Origin: Burkholderia multivorans ATCC BAA-247
GTDB taxonomy: Bacteria > Pseudomonadota > Gammaproteobacteria > Burkholderiales > Burkholderiaceae
Direction of reading: 5' to 3'
DNA length: 64,000 nucleotides
Assembly (NCBI RefSeq): GCF_000959525.1
Contig: NZ_CP009831.1
Location: 1,054,001-1,118,000, forward strand
Positions 57,081-64,000 of the stretch are shown one piece after another. Made by a program: the position numbers and the translations under genes. A model generated the notes under the pieces. That model was given only the letters and a program-made list of their open reading frames with translations, was not told the DNA's origin and ran no database searches. Position 1 is the stretch's first letter; every line of letters starts with the position of its first letter.

Positions 57081-58565
57081 ATGACACCCTTTGCCGAGAT
57101 CGCCCGAGAAGCCTTGCCGATGGACGGCGAGCCGTTGTACGAACGGCTCGCCGAGCATTACCGCCGCATCATCGCGGCCGGCACACTGTCGCCCGGCGAC
57201 CGGATGCCGTCCGTGCGCACGTTCATGGCGCAGCACGGCGTGAGCCTGTCGACGGCGATCCAGACGTTCCGGCGGCTCGAGGATGCGGGCTGGTGCGAGG
57301 CAAGGCCGCGGTCCGGGTATTTCGTGCGCCGCCGCGCATCGCCGGTGCTCGACGCGCTGCCGGAAGGCGATGCGGCGCCGCTCGCCATCGCGCCGCCGTT
57401 CGCGGGGCTGCACGAACGCGTGTCGCGTGTGATCGACCGCGGCCACACGGCGACCGATGCGCTGAACCTCGGCGGCGCGTCCGCCGCCGCGTCGCTGTAT
57501 CCGACAGAACGTCTGCAGGCGCTCGCGATCCGCCTGCTGCGGCGCAAGCCGACGCTGTTGACCGACGCGGGGCGCATCGACGCCCTGCCGGAGTTCCGCC
57601 ACGCGATGGCGAAGCGCGCGCTGTCGTACGGCGTAACGGTATCGCCGGACGACGTGATGTCGACGAGCGGCGGCGTCGACGCAGTCAATCTCGCGCTGCG
57701 CGCAGTCGCGCAGCCCGGCGACACGATCGCGATCGAATCGCCGGCGTTCTTCGGGCTGCTTCAACTGCTCGAAAGCCTCGGGATGCGCGCGCTCGAAATT
57801 CCGGCGAGCCCGACGACGGGGCTGTCGATCGAGGCGCTCGAAGTCGCGCTGAACGCCTATCCGGACATTCGCGCCGTCGTGGTCGTGCCGAACCTGCAGA
57901 ACCCGCTCGGCAGCGTAATGCCCGACGAACGCAAGGCGGCGCTCGTCGCGCTGTGCGCGAGCCGCGGCGTGGCCGTGATCGAGGACGAGCCGTACCGCGA
58001 ACTCGTCGACGTGCCGCAGGCGGTGAAGCCCGTGAAGGCATGGGACCGGGACGGCACAGTCATCTATTGCCCGTCGTTCAACAAGGTGCTCGCGCCGGGA
58101 ATGCGACTCGGCTGGATGAGCGGCGGGCGTTGGCACGCGCGCGTGAAGATGCTGAAGTTCGCGCACAGCCGTCACAACGCGGCGCTGCTCCAGGCAGTGG
58201 CAGCCGAATTCGTCGGTTCGGGCGCGTTCGACCGCCATCTGCGCCGATTCCGCGAGCAACTGCGCGTACAGCGCGACGCAACAGCGGATGCGATTGCGCG
58301 GCATTTCCCCGCCGGTACACGGATGAACCGGCCGCCGGGCGGAATGCTGCTCTGGATCGCGCTGCCCGACGGCGTCCATTCGGACGCATTGTTCGATGCC
58401 GCGCTCGCTCGAGGCATCAGGATCGCGCCCGGTTCGATCTTTTCGAACTCGAATCGCTTCGATGCCTATATCCGGATCGGCTGCACGCGGGCCTTCGACG
58501 CGGCACAGGAGGCGGCATTCGACACGCTGGGCCGGCTCGTGCGCGACGCGATCGCGGCGGGCTGA
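57081..58565 (+). CDS. MocR-family regulator (GntR HTH fused to class I aminotransferase domain)
   Basis: 494 residues. The winged HTH (about 18-85) reads YERLAEHYRRIIAAGTLSPGDRMPSVRTFMAQHGVSLSTAIQTFRRLEDAGW, then a fold-type I aminotransferase domain (about 120-490) with the PLP-binding Asp/Tyr region (VIEDEPYREL) and the Schiff-base Lys in CPSFNKVLAPGMRLGW. Such proteins use PLP as effector or act on an amino-compound ligand; target unknown. Divergent from DUF2917, its likely target, and preceded by the paired dyads. ATG 57081 (MTPFAEIARE). Confidence 0.92.
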   Translation: MTPFAEIAREALPMDGEPLYERLAEHYRRIIAAGTLSPGDRMPSVRTFMAQHGVSLSTAIQTFRRLEDAGWCEARPRSGYFVRRRASPVLDALPEGDAAPLAIAPPFAGLHERVSRVIDRGHTATDALNLGGASAAASLYPTERLQALAIRLLRRKPTLLTDAGRIDALPEFRHAMAKRALSYGVTVSPDDVMSTSGGVDAVNLALRAVAQPGDTIAIESPAFFGLLQLLESLGMRALEIPASPTTGLSIEALEVALNAYPDIRAVVVVPNLQNPLGSVMPDERKAALVALCASRGVAVIEDEPYRELVDVPQAVKPVKAWDRDGTVIYCPSFNKVLAPGMRLGWMSGGRWHARVKMLKFAHSRHNAALLQAVAAEFVGSGAFDRHLRRFREQLRVQRDATADAIARHFPAGTRMNRPPGGMLLWIALPDGVHSDALFDAALARGIRIAPGSIFSNSNRFDAYIRIGCTRAFDAAQEAAFDTLGRLVRDAIAAG

Positions 58566-58616
58566 GCGGACGCGATCGCTCGCACGAACGGCGCGCGAGC
58601 GGGAGGGCGCGCACGA

Positions 58617-58892
58617 TCAGCGGCCCGCGCTATGTGAGGCGAGGTGTTCGCGAATCAGGGACAGATAGCGATCGCCGACGGAAAAGTCGCGCGCCACGCG
58701 CGGCCGATGCGCATGCCGCAGCGTGGCCGGTGCACTCATCCCCAGATACCGGCATACCGCGGACGGGTAAGGCTTGCGCGTATGGCCGAGCTGACGGGCA
58801 GCGCGCTCGACGCGCGCATCGCCGACCTGCGCCCGCAGCCATGCCAATACCTGGCGGTCGGTGTCGTTGACGATACGGACCAGATGTTCCAT
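58617..58892 (-). CDS. 91-residue basic protein, predicted SOS-regulated
   Basis: Starts at ATG 58892 with a perfect GGAGGT site and is convergent with the MocR gene. Helical, basic (many Arg/His), no signal peptide or membrane segment. The segment DARVERAARQLGHTRKPYPSAVCRYLGM resembles a helix-turn-helix, and a final helix DRYLSLIREHL follows. I do not recognise a family. Two adjacent LexA-type boxes lie immediately upstream (58905-58938), so expression is probably tightly repressed and induced by DNA damage. That pattern is seen for toxic or cell-cycle-blocking products and for colicins, but the function here is unknown. Confidence 0.72.
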   Translation of the reverse strand: MEHLVRIVNDTDRQVLAWLRAQVGDARVERAARQLGHTRKPYPSAVCRYLGMSAPATLRHAHRPRVARDFSVGDRYLSLIREHLASHSAGR

Positions 58893-58904
58893 CGCACACC
58901 TCCA

Positions 58905-58938
58905 CTGTTCATTGATACAGTACTGTAAATATAAACAG
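58905..58938 (-). promoter_or_regulatory. Two adjacent LexA-type SOS boxes
   Basis: CTGT-N8-ACAG occurs twice: 58905-58920 and 58923-58938, only 2 bp apart. The second has an AT-rich centre and extends to TACTGT...ACAGTG, close to the E. coli-type consensus that LexA of beta-proteobacteria also recognises. They lie directly upstream of the ribosome site of the 91-residue gene. By chance, two perfect copies this close are improbable. Confidence 0.8.
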
Positions 58939-58990
58939 TGTTTGAGGCGACTGCAAGCGAGCACGCACGCTCCTGGCCATCCGGCCAGGG

Positions 58991-60499
58991 TCAGCGCGCC
59001 GGCGCGGCGGCAGCGGCGCGCACGGCCGAGGCAGGCGCCTGCGCGCGCGCCACATTGGCCGCCGTTCCGCCACGCGCCGCAGCGAGCCCCGCATAGCGCG
59101 CATCGGTCAGCGTGCCGAGGAACGCGACGATGTCGTCGATTTCGGCGTCGGTCAGTGCGGGCACGGTGCCCGGCCGGCGGTTCATCGGCGTCGAATTGAC
59201 GTTGATGTTGCCGCGATACGCGGCCGGCACGTCGTCGAACGTCGCCGCGCCGTGATACCAGCGGCGCGGATCGGTCGACCGCGTGTTGTAGAACGCGACC
59301 GCGTCGCGCAAGTTGGCGAACACGCCGTTGTGCATGAACGTCTGCTTCACCGCGACGTTGCGCAGCCCCGGCGTGCGCAGATAACCGCACCATTGCGTCG
59401 GCTCGGGCCAGCGCAGCCGGCGCGCGGTATCGCACAGCCCGTTGTCGAAGTGCCGCGGGTCGCGATTCGCCGGGAGCGCGCGATTGCGCGGCACCGCGAT
59501 CGCGTCGTAGCCGAAGTCGGTGAACAGCGAGCGCTCCGGGCGGCTCGACGTTTCCGACAGCGTATGGCAGCTCATGCAGTTGCCCTTGTCGGGATTCCGA
59601 AACAGAGCGAGCCCGCGCATCTCGGCCGGCGCGAGGGGCGTGCGCGTGCGCAGATACGCGTCGAAGCGCGACGTGAACGGCGCCATTTCGTCGCTCTGCA
59701 AATACGCTTCGACGGCGGTCCCGAGCGCGCGTACGAGCTGCTCGGGGTCGCGCCGCACCGAGATGCCGAAGCGGGCGGCCAGATCGGCACCGAGATCGGT
59801 CGCGTCGACCTTGCGCAGCAGCGCGGCCGGCGAACGGTTGTTCATCTCGTTCGGATCGAACAGCGGGCCGCGGATCTGCTCGGCGAGCGTGTCGGCACGG
59901 CCGTCGCTGAACAGCCCGCCGAACGGCGACGGCGCGGGTGCATCGTCGTCTTGATAGAAGTGGCGGCGCGGCACATAGCGCACGTACAGCAGCGACGGCG
60001 CGTTGCGCGCGCTGAAGCGGCCGGGGCGGCTGCCTTGCGGCACGCCGGGCCCCGCGAGCGAAGCCGCCGACAGCGTCGGCGCGAACGCGCGGCCCGGATC
60101 GTGGCACCCCGCGCACGACATGCCGCGCGGCTCGGACAGCCGCGTGTCGAAGAAGATCCGGCGGCCGAGCGCGACGAGCATGGGCTCGGGCGCGAAGCGC
60201 GCGGTTGCCGCGTCGATCTTGCCGGCGACCTGCGGTGTGCCGTTGCCGACGACGCCGACCACGCGCGACGGCGGCGCACCGGGCAGCAGGACCGTTTCCG
60301 AAGGCGGCGCGGCGCTTGCCGTAAGCGCCAGCCCGGCAAGCGTCGCGACCGCACATGCGAGCAGCATGCGTTTTCGACGGGCGCGCGCGGGAACGGAAGT
60401 CGCGCCCGGCGCAGGCGCGGCGGCCCGGCCTGCCGAAGCGGCGGAAGCGGCCGAAGCGGCAGCCGGAGCGGACGTCTCGAACGGAACGGCGTCTGCCAT
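58991..60499 (-). CDS. Di-haem cytochrome c peroxidase / MauG-family protein
   Basis: 502 residues. Two c-type haem sites: CAGCH (C129-H133) and a CMSCH about 180 residues later. It has the CCP-like core LSEPRGMSCAGCHDPGRAFAP and LRNVAVKQTFMHNGVF. The first 44 residues are Ala/Pro-rich and basic, followed by a hydrophobic segment (45-64) that is an uncleaved anchor or a late signal; a start at the ATG of residue 45 (60367) is an alternative. Periplasmic location is expected. Such proteins reduce peroxide or modify proteins. It follows the phosphoesterase gene on the same strand, with overlap depending on the start chosen. Confidence 0.85.
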   Translation of the reverse strand: MADAVPFETSAPAAASAASAASAGRAAAPAPGATSVPARARRKRMLLACAVATLAGLALTASAAPPSETVLLPGAPPSRVVGVVGNGTPQVAGKIDAATARFAPEPMLVALGRRIFFDTRLSEPRGMSCAGCHDPGRAFAPTLSAASLAGPGVPQGSRPGRFSARNAPSLLYVRYVPRRHFYQDDDAPAPSPFGGLFSDGRADTLAEQIRGPLFDPNEMNNRSPAALLRKVDATDLGADLAARFGISVRRDPEQLVRALGTAVEAYLQSDEMAPFTSRFDAYLRTRTPLAPAEMRGLALFRNPDKGNCMSCHTLSETSSRPERSLFTDFGYDAIAVPRNRALPANRDPRHFDNGLCDTARRLRWPEPTQWCGYLRTPGLRNVAVKQTFMHNGVFANLRDAVAFYNTRSTDPRRWYHGAATFDDVPAAYRGNINVNSTPMNRRPGTVPALTDAEIDDIVAFLGTLTDARYAGLAAARGGTAANVARAQAPASAVRAAAAAPAR

Positions 60500-60597
60500 C
60501 GCAGCGGAAACTCGCGCCGAATCCGTGAGCGACTTCGTCACGGCGGCGCAGCGATCGCGCAAATGCGCCGGACGACGCGCATATCGAACCTCGTCGA

Positions 60598-62061
60598 TCA
60601 CGGTGCAATGAATCCCGTCTTGTCGCATGCGAGCGTCGTCCCCGACTGATCGCATGACGCGAGCAGCTTGCCCGCCGCCGAATACGCGTGGAATACCCAG
60701 CCGGTCGCCGGCGCCGCGCGCCGCTCCATGATCAGAAAGCCGAAACTGTTGTTGTGCGACAGCCGCTGGATCACCGCGCCGGGCGCGGGCGTCAGGCCGG
60801 CCGGGAACGGATCGGGCAGCGCGACGTCGAGGTTGTCGCCGCCGTTGCCGGACACGATCGTCGCCGGATGGCCGGACGAGAAGTCGATCGCCTGGAAGTC
60901 GTGCACGTGGCCGTGCAGCGCGACGTGCACGCCGGGCGGATAGTACGCCTGCGCGTTGAGGCTCGACATCACCGACTGCAGCGCGAGGTTGCCGGGTGCG
61001 GGCGTGCTGCCTGCGATCGGCGCGAACGCGAGGATCGGATGATGGTTCGTGAAGATCGTCGTCGTCATGCCGGCCTTCGACGCGAGCGCGGCCACCGTCT
61101 GGAACTGCTTCTGGTAGATGCGGAACTGCGCGTCGGTCGGCTTCAGCGCGTTGCGGCCCACCTTCGCGCTATCGAACACGATGACCTGCGTACCGCCGCC
61201 GAGCGACACCGCGTAAGGCTCCGAATAGTTCGCGTCGTTGTCGTTCGCCGGATCGTCGCACGAGCGGGACGCCGAGTACGGGCGCGGATCGAGGAAGCGG
61301 AACCAGCCCTGACCGGCGCGCGCGCATTCCTCGTGGTTGCCGCGCACGACGACCCACGGCGCTTTCGCCATGAGCGGCGCCGCCGGCCGGAACAGATCGG
61401 CCTGCCAGGTATCCCAGCCGTAGCCCCACGGGCTGTCCTTGCAGCCCGCGATGTCGGGCGGGCACGCGTTTTCGCGGTAGTGATAGTCGCCGACGTGCAG
61501 CACGAGATCCGGCGACAGCTTCGCGACGCTGGCCGCGATCGTGTCGAACGGCCATACCGTCGGGTCGTTGCACGCCTGCCATGCGTTGTCGGCCTTTTTC
61601 ATCCGGCAGCCGGTGTCGGCGATGATCGCGATGCGCTGCGGCTGCGCTTTCGGCAGCGGCAACGTGCGGCCCGCGACGCTGGCCGTCTGCGCGTCGGCCG
61701 GCAGCGTCGCTTCGCAGACGCTGACCGGAAAACTCGACGGCTTCGAATCGGCCGGGTCGCTCGCCGTCGGGCGTTGCGGCACCGTCGCGGCGCCCGCGCG
61801 CAGCGTCATCCGCGACAGCTTGCCGTCGACGATCAGCTGCGGACACAGCGGATCGTCGGACGACGCCGGCTGATAGGCCGTGATCGCGCGCGCGATCGCC
61901 TGGTTCGCATCGCCGATCTCGACCCACGCGGCCTGCACGTTGATGGCGGCGCTGGCCGGATCGGCGGGCGCATCGATGTGGTTCGAACACGCGGACAGTG
62001 ACGCGAAGGCCGCAAGGGCCGCGCAGTGCGCGCGCAACGCGCGAGAGAGGAGTCGTCGCAT
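60598..62061 (-). CDS. Secreted metallophosphoesterase lipoprotein
   Basis: 487 residues with a signal peptide and a lipobox (SLSAC, Cys about 25). The calcineurin-type metal site is recognisable in IIADTGCR, LHVGDYHYREN, VVRGNHEEC, TNHHPI and the final HGHVHDF. The N-terminal region (about 30-135) is a separate beta-rich domain. It probably hydrolyses phosphate esters at the cell surface. Start ATG 62061. Next gene on this strand is the di-haem protein; the methyltransferase gene is divergent across 170 bp. Confidence 0.88.
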   Translation of the reverse strand: MRRLLSRALRAHCAALAAFASLSACSNHIDAPADPASAAINVQAAWVEIGDANQAIARAITAYQPASSDDPLCPQLIVDGKLSRMTLRAGAATVPQRPTASDPADSKPSSFPVSVCEATLPADAQTASVAGRTLPLPKAQPQRIAIIADTGCRMKKADNAWQACNDPTVWPFDTIAASVAKLSPDLVLHVGDYHYRENACPPDIAGCKDSPWGYGWDTWQADLFRPAAPLMAKAPWVVVRGNHEECARAGQGWFRFLDPRPYSASRSCDDPANDNDANYSEPYAVSLGGGTQVIVFDSAKVGRNALKPTDAQFRIYQKQFQTVAALASKAGMTTTIFTNHHPILAFAPIAGSTPAPGNLALQSVMSSLNAQAYYPPGVHVALHGHVHDFQAIDFSSGHPATIVSGNGGDNLDVALPDPFPAGLTPAPGAVIQRLSHNNSFGFLIMERRAAPATGWVFHAYSAAGKLLASCDQSGTTLACDKTGFIAP

Positions 62062-62231
62062 GGGGAGCACCGTACGAAAGCCGCCAACGTTACGCAGCGC
62101 AAATGTAAGAAATATGAAAATAAGGCGCAACGCGGGCGTGTCGGGACGCGCCGCGACAGGGTTGACTTCAAGCCGCCTTGAGGCAGCACAGTGTGATGGA
62201 CGATCGACGAAGCAGACAACGGGAGCCGCGA

Positions 62232-63086
62232 ATGAAACAGAACCACGCCAACGAAGAACAGTCCGCGCTGTGGAACGGCCCGTCGGGACGCGCGTGGGTG
62301 GACATCCAGGCGTCGCTCGACCGGCTGTTCGAGCCGTTCGCGACACTGCTCGCGGATGCCGCAGCCGCATCGTCCGCGCGCGCCGTGCTGGATGTCGGCT
62401 GCGGGACGGGCGCGGTCACGCTCGACATCGCGCGGCGGCTCGGCGCGGACGCACAGTGCACGGGCGTCGATATTTCGGCGCGGATGATCGACGCGGCGCA
62501 CGAGCGTGGGAAGCGCAGCGGCCTGCGCGTGCACTTCGTGTGCGCGGATGCGCAGACGCATGCGTTCGTGCCCGCCAGTGTCGATCTGATCGTGTCGCGT
62601 TTCGGCGTGATGTTTTTCGACGATCCGGTCCGCGCGTTCGCGAATCTGCGGCGTGCGGCGCGCACCGACGCGGCGTTGCGGTTCGTCGCGTGGCGCAGTG
62701 CGGCCGAGAATCCGTTCATGACGACCGCCGAGCGGGCCGCGGCGCCGCTGCTGCCGGACCTGCCGCCGCGACGGCCCGGCGCGCCCGGGCAGTTCGCGTT
62801 CGGCGACCGGCAGCGCATTGCAGCGGTGCTGTCCGACAGCGGCTGGGCCGACATCGCGATCGAGCCCGTCGATATCGCATGCGCGCTGCCGGAACCCGCG
62901 CTGAACGACTACATCGGGCGGCTGGGGCCGGTCGGCCTGGCGCTGCAGCAGGTGGACGATGCGACGCGGCGCCGCGTGGTCGAAACGATCCGCAACGCGT
63001 TCGAACCTTACGTGCAGGGCGCCGACGTGCGGTTCGAGGCGGCGTGCTGGCTGGTCACCGCACGCGCGCCATCGTCGGCCGCGTAA
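62232..63086 (+). CDS. SAM-dependent class I methyltransferase
   Basis: 284 residues from ATG 62232, with GGGAG upstream; an earlier in-frame ATG (62178) lacks a site. Motif I is VLDVGCGTGAVTLDIARRLG, motif II VDISARMIDAA, and VSRFGVMFFDDPVRAFANLRRA follows. The N-terminal NEEQSALWNGPSGRAWVDIQ is typical of a group of Burkholderia/Pseudomonas methyltransferases of unknown substrate. No partner gene. Divergent from the phosphoesterase. Confidence 0.87.
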   Translation: MKQNHANEEQSALWNGPSGRAWVDIQASLDRLFEPFATLLADAAAASSARAVLDVGCGTGAVTLDIARRLGADAQCTGVDISARMIDAAHERGKRSGLRVHFVCADAQTHAFVPASVDLIVSRFGVMFFDDPVRAFANLRRAARTDAALRFVAWRSAAENPFMTTAERAAAPLLPDLPPRRPGAPGQFAFGDRQRIAAVLSDSGWADIAIEPVDIACALPEPALNDYIGRLGPVGLALQQVDDATRRRVVETIRNAFEPYVQGADVRFEAACWLVTARAPSSAA

Positions 63087-63164
63087 GGCGCGGCGCGGGC
63101 AGCCGCGCGCACCATGGGCGCGCCGTTCGTGCGCGATGCCGCGCCGCGCGACCGCGCATGCAGG

Positions 63165-63476
63165 TCAGCGACGCCGGGCGCGCAGCATCAGCCACGCGCA
63201 GCCCATCGCGACGAGCGCGAGTCCGAGCAGGCTCGCCTCGACGCCGAGCGCGAAGCCCGGCGGCATCTCGCCGCTGTTCGGCACGGGCGCGAGGTTGCCG
63301 GCGATCGCGACCGCGCCGCCGGCCAGCAGCGCCACGCAGACGATCCAGTAGAGCTTGCCGCGCGGCGCAGCGGCGCGGATGCGCCACAGCGCGACGCCGA
63401 AGCCGCCGAGATAGAGCAGGACGAGCGTGCCGAGCGCGACGAAGTCGGCAGTGCGATCGTGCAGGATGCCGCTCAT
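63165..63476 (-). CDS. Small integral membrane protein of unknown function
   Basis: 103 residues with three hydrophobic segments (about 10-32, 42-62, 74-97) and an arginine-rich C-terminus (RARRR). No family recognised. It lies 43 bp after the BetT-like gene on the same strand and may be co-transcribed with it. Confidence 0.7.
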   Translation of the reverse strand: MSGILHDRTADFVALGTLVLLYLGGFGVALWRIRAAAPRGKLYWIVCVALLAGGAVAIAGNLAPVPNSGEMPPGFALGVEASLLGLALVAMGCAWLMLRARRR

Positions 63477-63519
63477 CGCACGGATCCTGCATGCGTCGCG
63501 GGCGGGATGGGGCGCGCGT

Positions 63520-64000
63520 TCATTCCGACTCCGTCGCGTGTCCCGGCGCGCGGCTCAGCAGATGCGTGCGCTTGTCGGCCGCGAGCGACACGTAGCGCTC
63601 GTACTGGCGCAGCACGTCGGCGATCACTTCGTCGCCGCGCAGGTATTCGATGTCGTAACCGAGCCGCCCGTCCTCGAAGAACGTGATGATGCCGTACACG
63701 TGCGGGCGCGCCGACTGCGGCTCCGCCGCTTCGCGCATCAGGAATGCGGGCGCGGTTTTCGCGGTCACGCGCACGCCGTAGACAAAATCGCGCTGCTCGG
63801 CGGTCGGCACCGTGAGCCGCACCGCATCGTCGCCGTCGCGCTGCACGTGCGCCTCGACGCCGCCCGCGCGCAATTCGTCGGCGACCTTGCGCAGCGCGGG
63901 CATCACGGTGTCGGCGACGAACTGGCGCGCATCGGCCTCGGTCGTCTGGCGCAGGATGTGCGTCAGACGATGGCGCCAGTGCTGGCCGGTCCAGAAGCTC
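63520..64000 (-). CDS. BCCT-family (BetT-like) choline/betaine transporter, C-terminal part
   Basis: The frame is open from the right edge (64000) to the stop at 63520, 160 codons, with the membrane part outside the window. The visible part is the long cytoplasmic tail found in BetT: WRHRLTHILRQTTEADARQFVADTVMPALRKVADELRAGGVEA, a FVYGVRVTA block, then YDIEYLRGDEVIADVLRQYERYVSL. That tail regulates BetT by osmotic state in other bacteria. Identity as choline rather than betaine transporter cannot be settled here. Confidence 0.8.
   Translation of the reverse strand, partial: SFWTGQHWRHRLTHILRQTTEADARQFVADTVMPALRKVADELRAGGVEAHVQRDGDDAVRLTVPTAEQRDFVYGVRVTAKTAPAFLMREAAEPQSARPHVYGIITFFEDGRLGYDIEYLRGDEVIADVLRQYERYVSLAADKRTHLLSRAPGHATESE

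Overview
The window is GC-rich (roughly two thirds G+C by eye) and reads as a Burkholderia chromosome, most likely Burkholderia cepacia complex or a close relative. The reasons are the codon usage, a pgaABCD polysaccharide locus, a DUF2938/MerR pair, a DUF2917/MocR pair, hydroxyproline and gentisate catabolic clusters, and a BetT-type transporter. This assignment is inference, because no rRNA or other marker is present. I saw no rRNA, tRNA, CRISPR array, intact insertion sequence or replication origin.

Layout. 1-10224 (minus) is a biofilm exopolysaccharide (PNAG) operon: two small exported or membrane proteins of unknown role, pgaA, pgaB, pgaC, pgaD, a glmS that probably supplies glucosamine-6-phosphate, and an exported protein cut by the window edge. 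10225-12593 is a long, partly AT-rich non-coding stretch ending in three 21-bp tandem repeats. 12594-17945 (plus) is a chaperone-usher fimbrial operon (usher, minor subunit, chaperone, DUF1120-type pilin) closed by a strong terminator. 18408-23059 holds a small unknown gene, a proline iminopeptidase and a large SF1 helicase.

23194-30419 (minus) is the most striking part. Seven tightly overlapping genes encode PEP mutase fused to a nucleotidyltransferase-like domain, phosphonopyruvate decarboxylase, AEP transaminase, a second nucleotidyltransferase, a flippase-like membrane protein, an Fe(II)/2-oxoglutarate oxygenase and a CDP-alcohol phosphatidyltransferase. Together they suggest synthesis of 2-aminoethylphosphonate (AEP), its activation as a CMP-ester, transfer to a lipid alcohol and hydroxylation, that is, a (hydroxy)phosphonolipid pathway.

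30810-41600 is mixed: an acetyl-CoA hydrolase/succinate CoA-transferase, remnants of an MFS pump and a MarR regulator, DUF2938/MerR, a helix-hairpin-helix protein, an RpoD-like second sigma factor, several exported proteins and ilvD. 41785-50070 is a hydroxyproline catabolic cluster (reductase, aldehyde dehydrogenase, permease, 2-epimerase and three-subunit D-hydroxyproline dehydrogenase). 50120-56379 is a 3-hydroxybenzoate/gentisate cluster with its LysR regulator. 56528-64000 holds DUF2917/MocR, a 91-residue gene under two adjacent LexA-type boxes, a di-haem peroxidase-like protein, a metallophosphoesterase lipoprotein, a methyltransferase, a small membrane protein and the C-terminus of a BetT-like transporter.

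Start codons were chosen from Shine-Dalgarno spacing, overlaps and family N-termini. Residue positions are counted from those starts. All regulatory sites are sequence patterns only.
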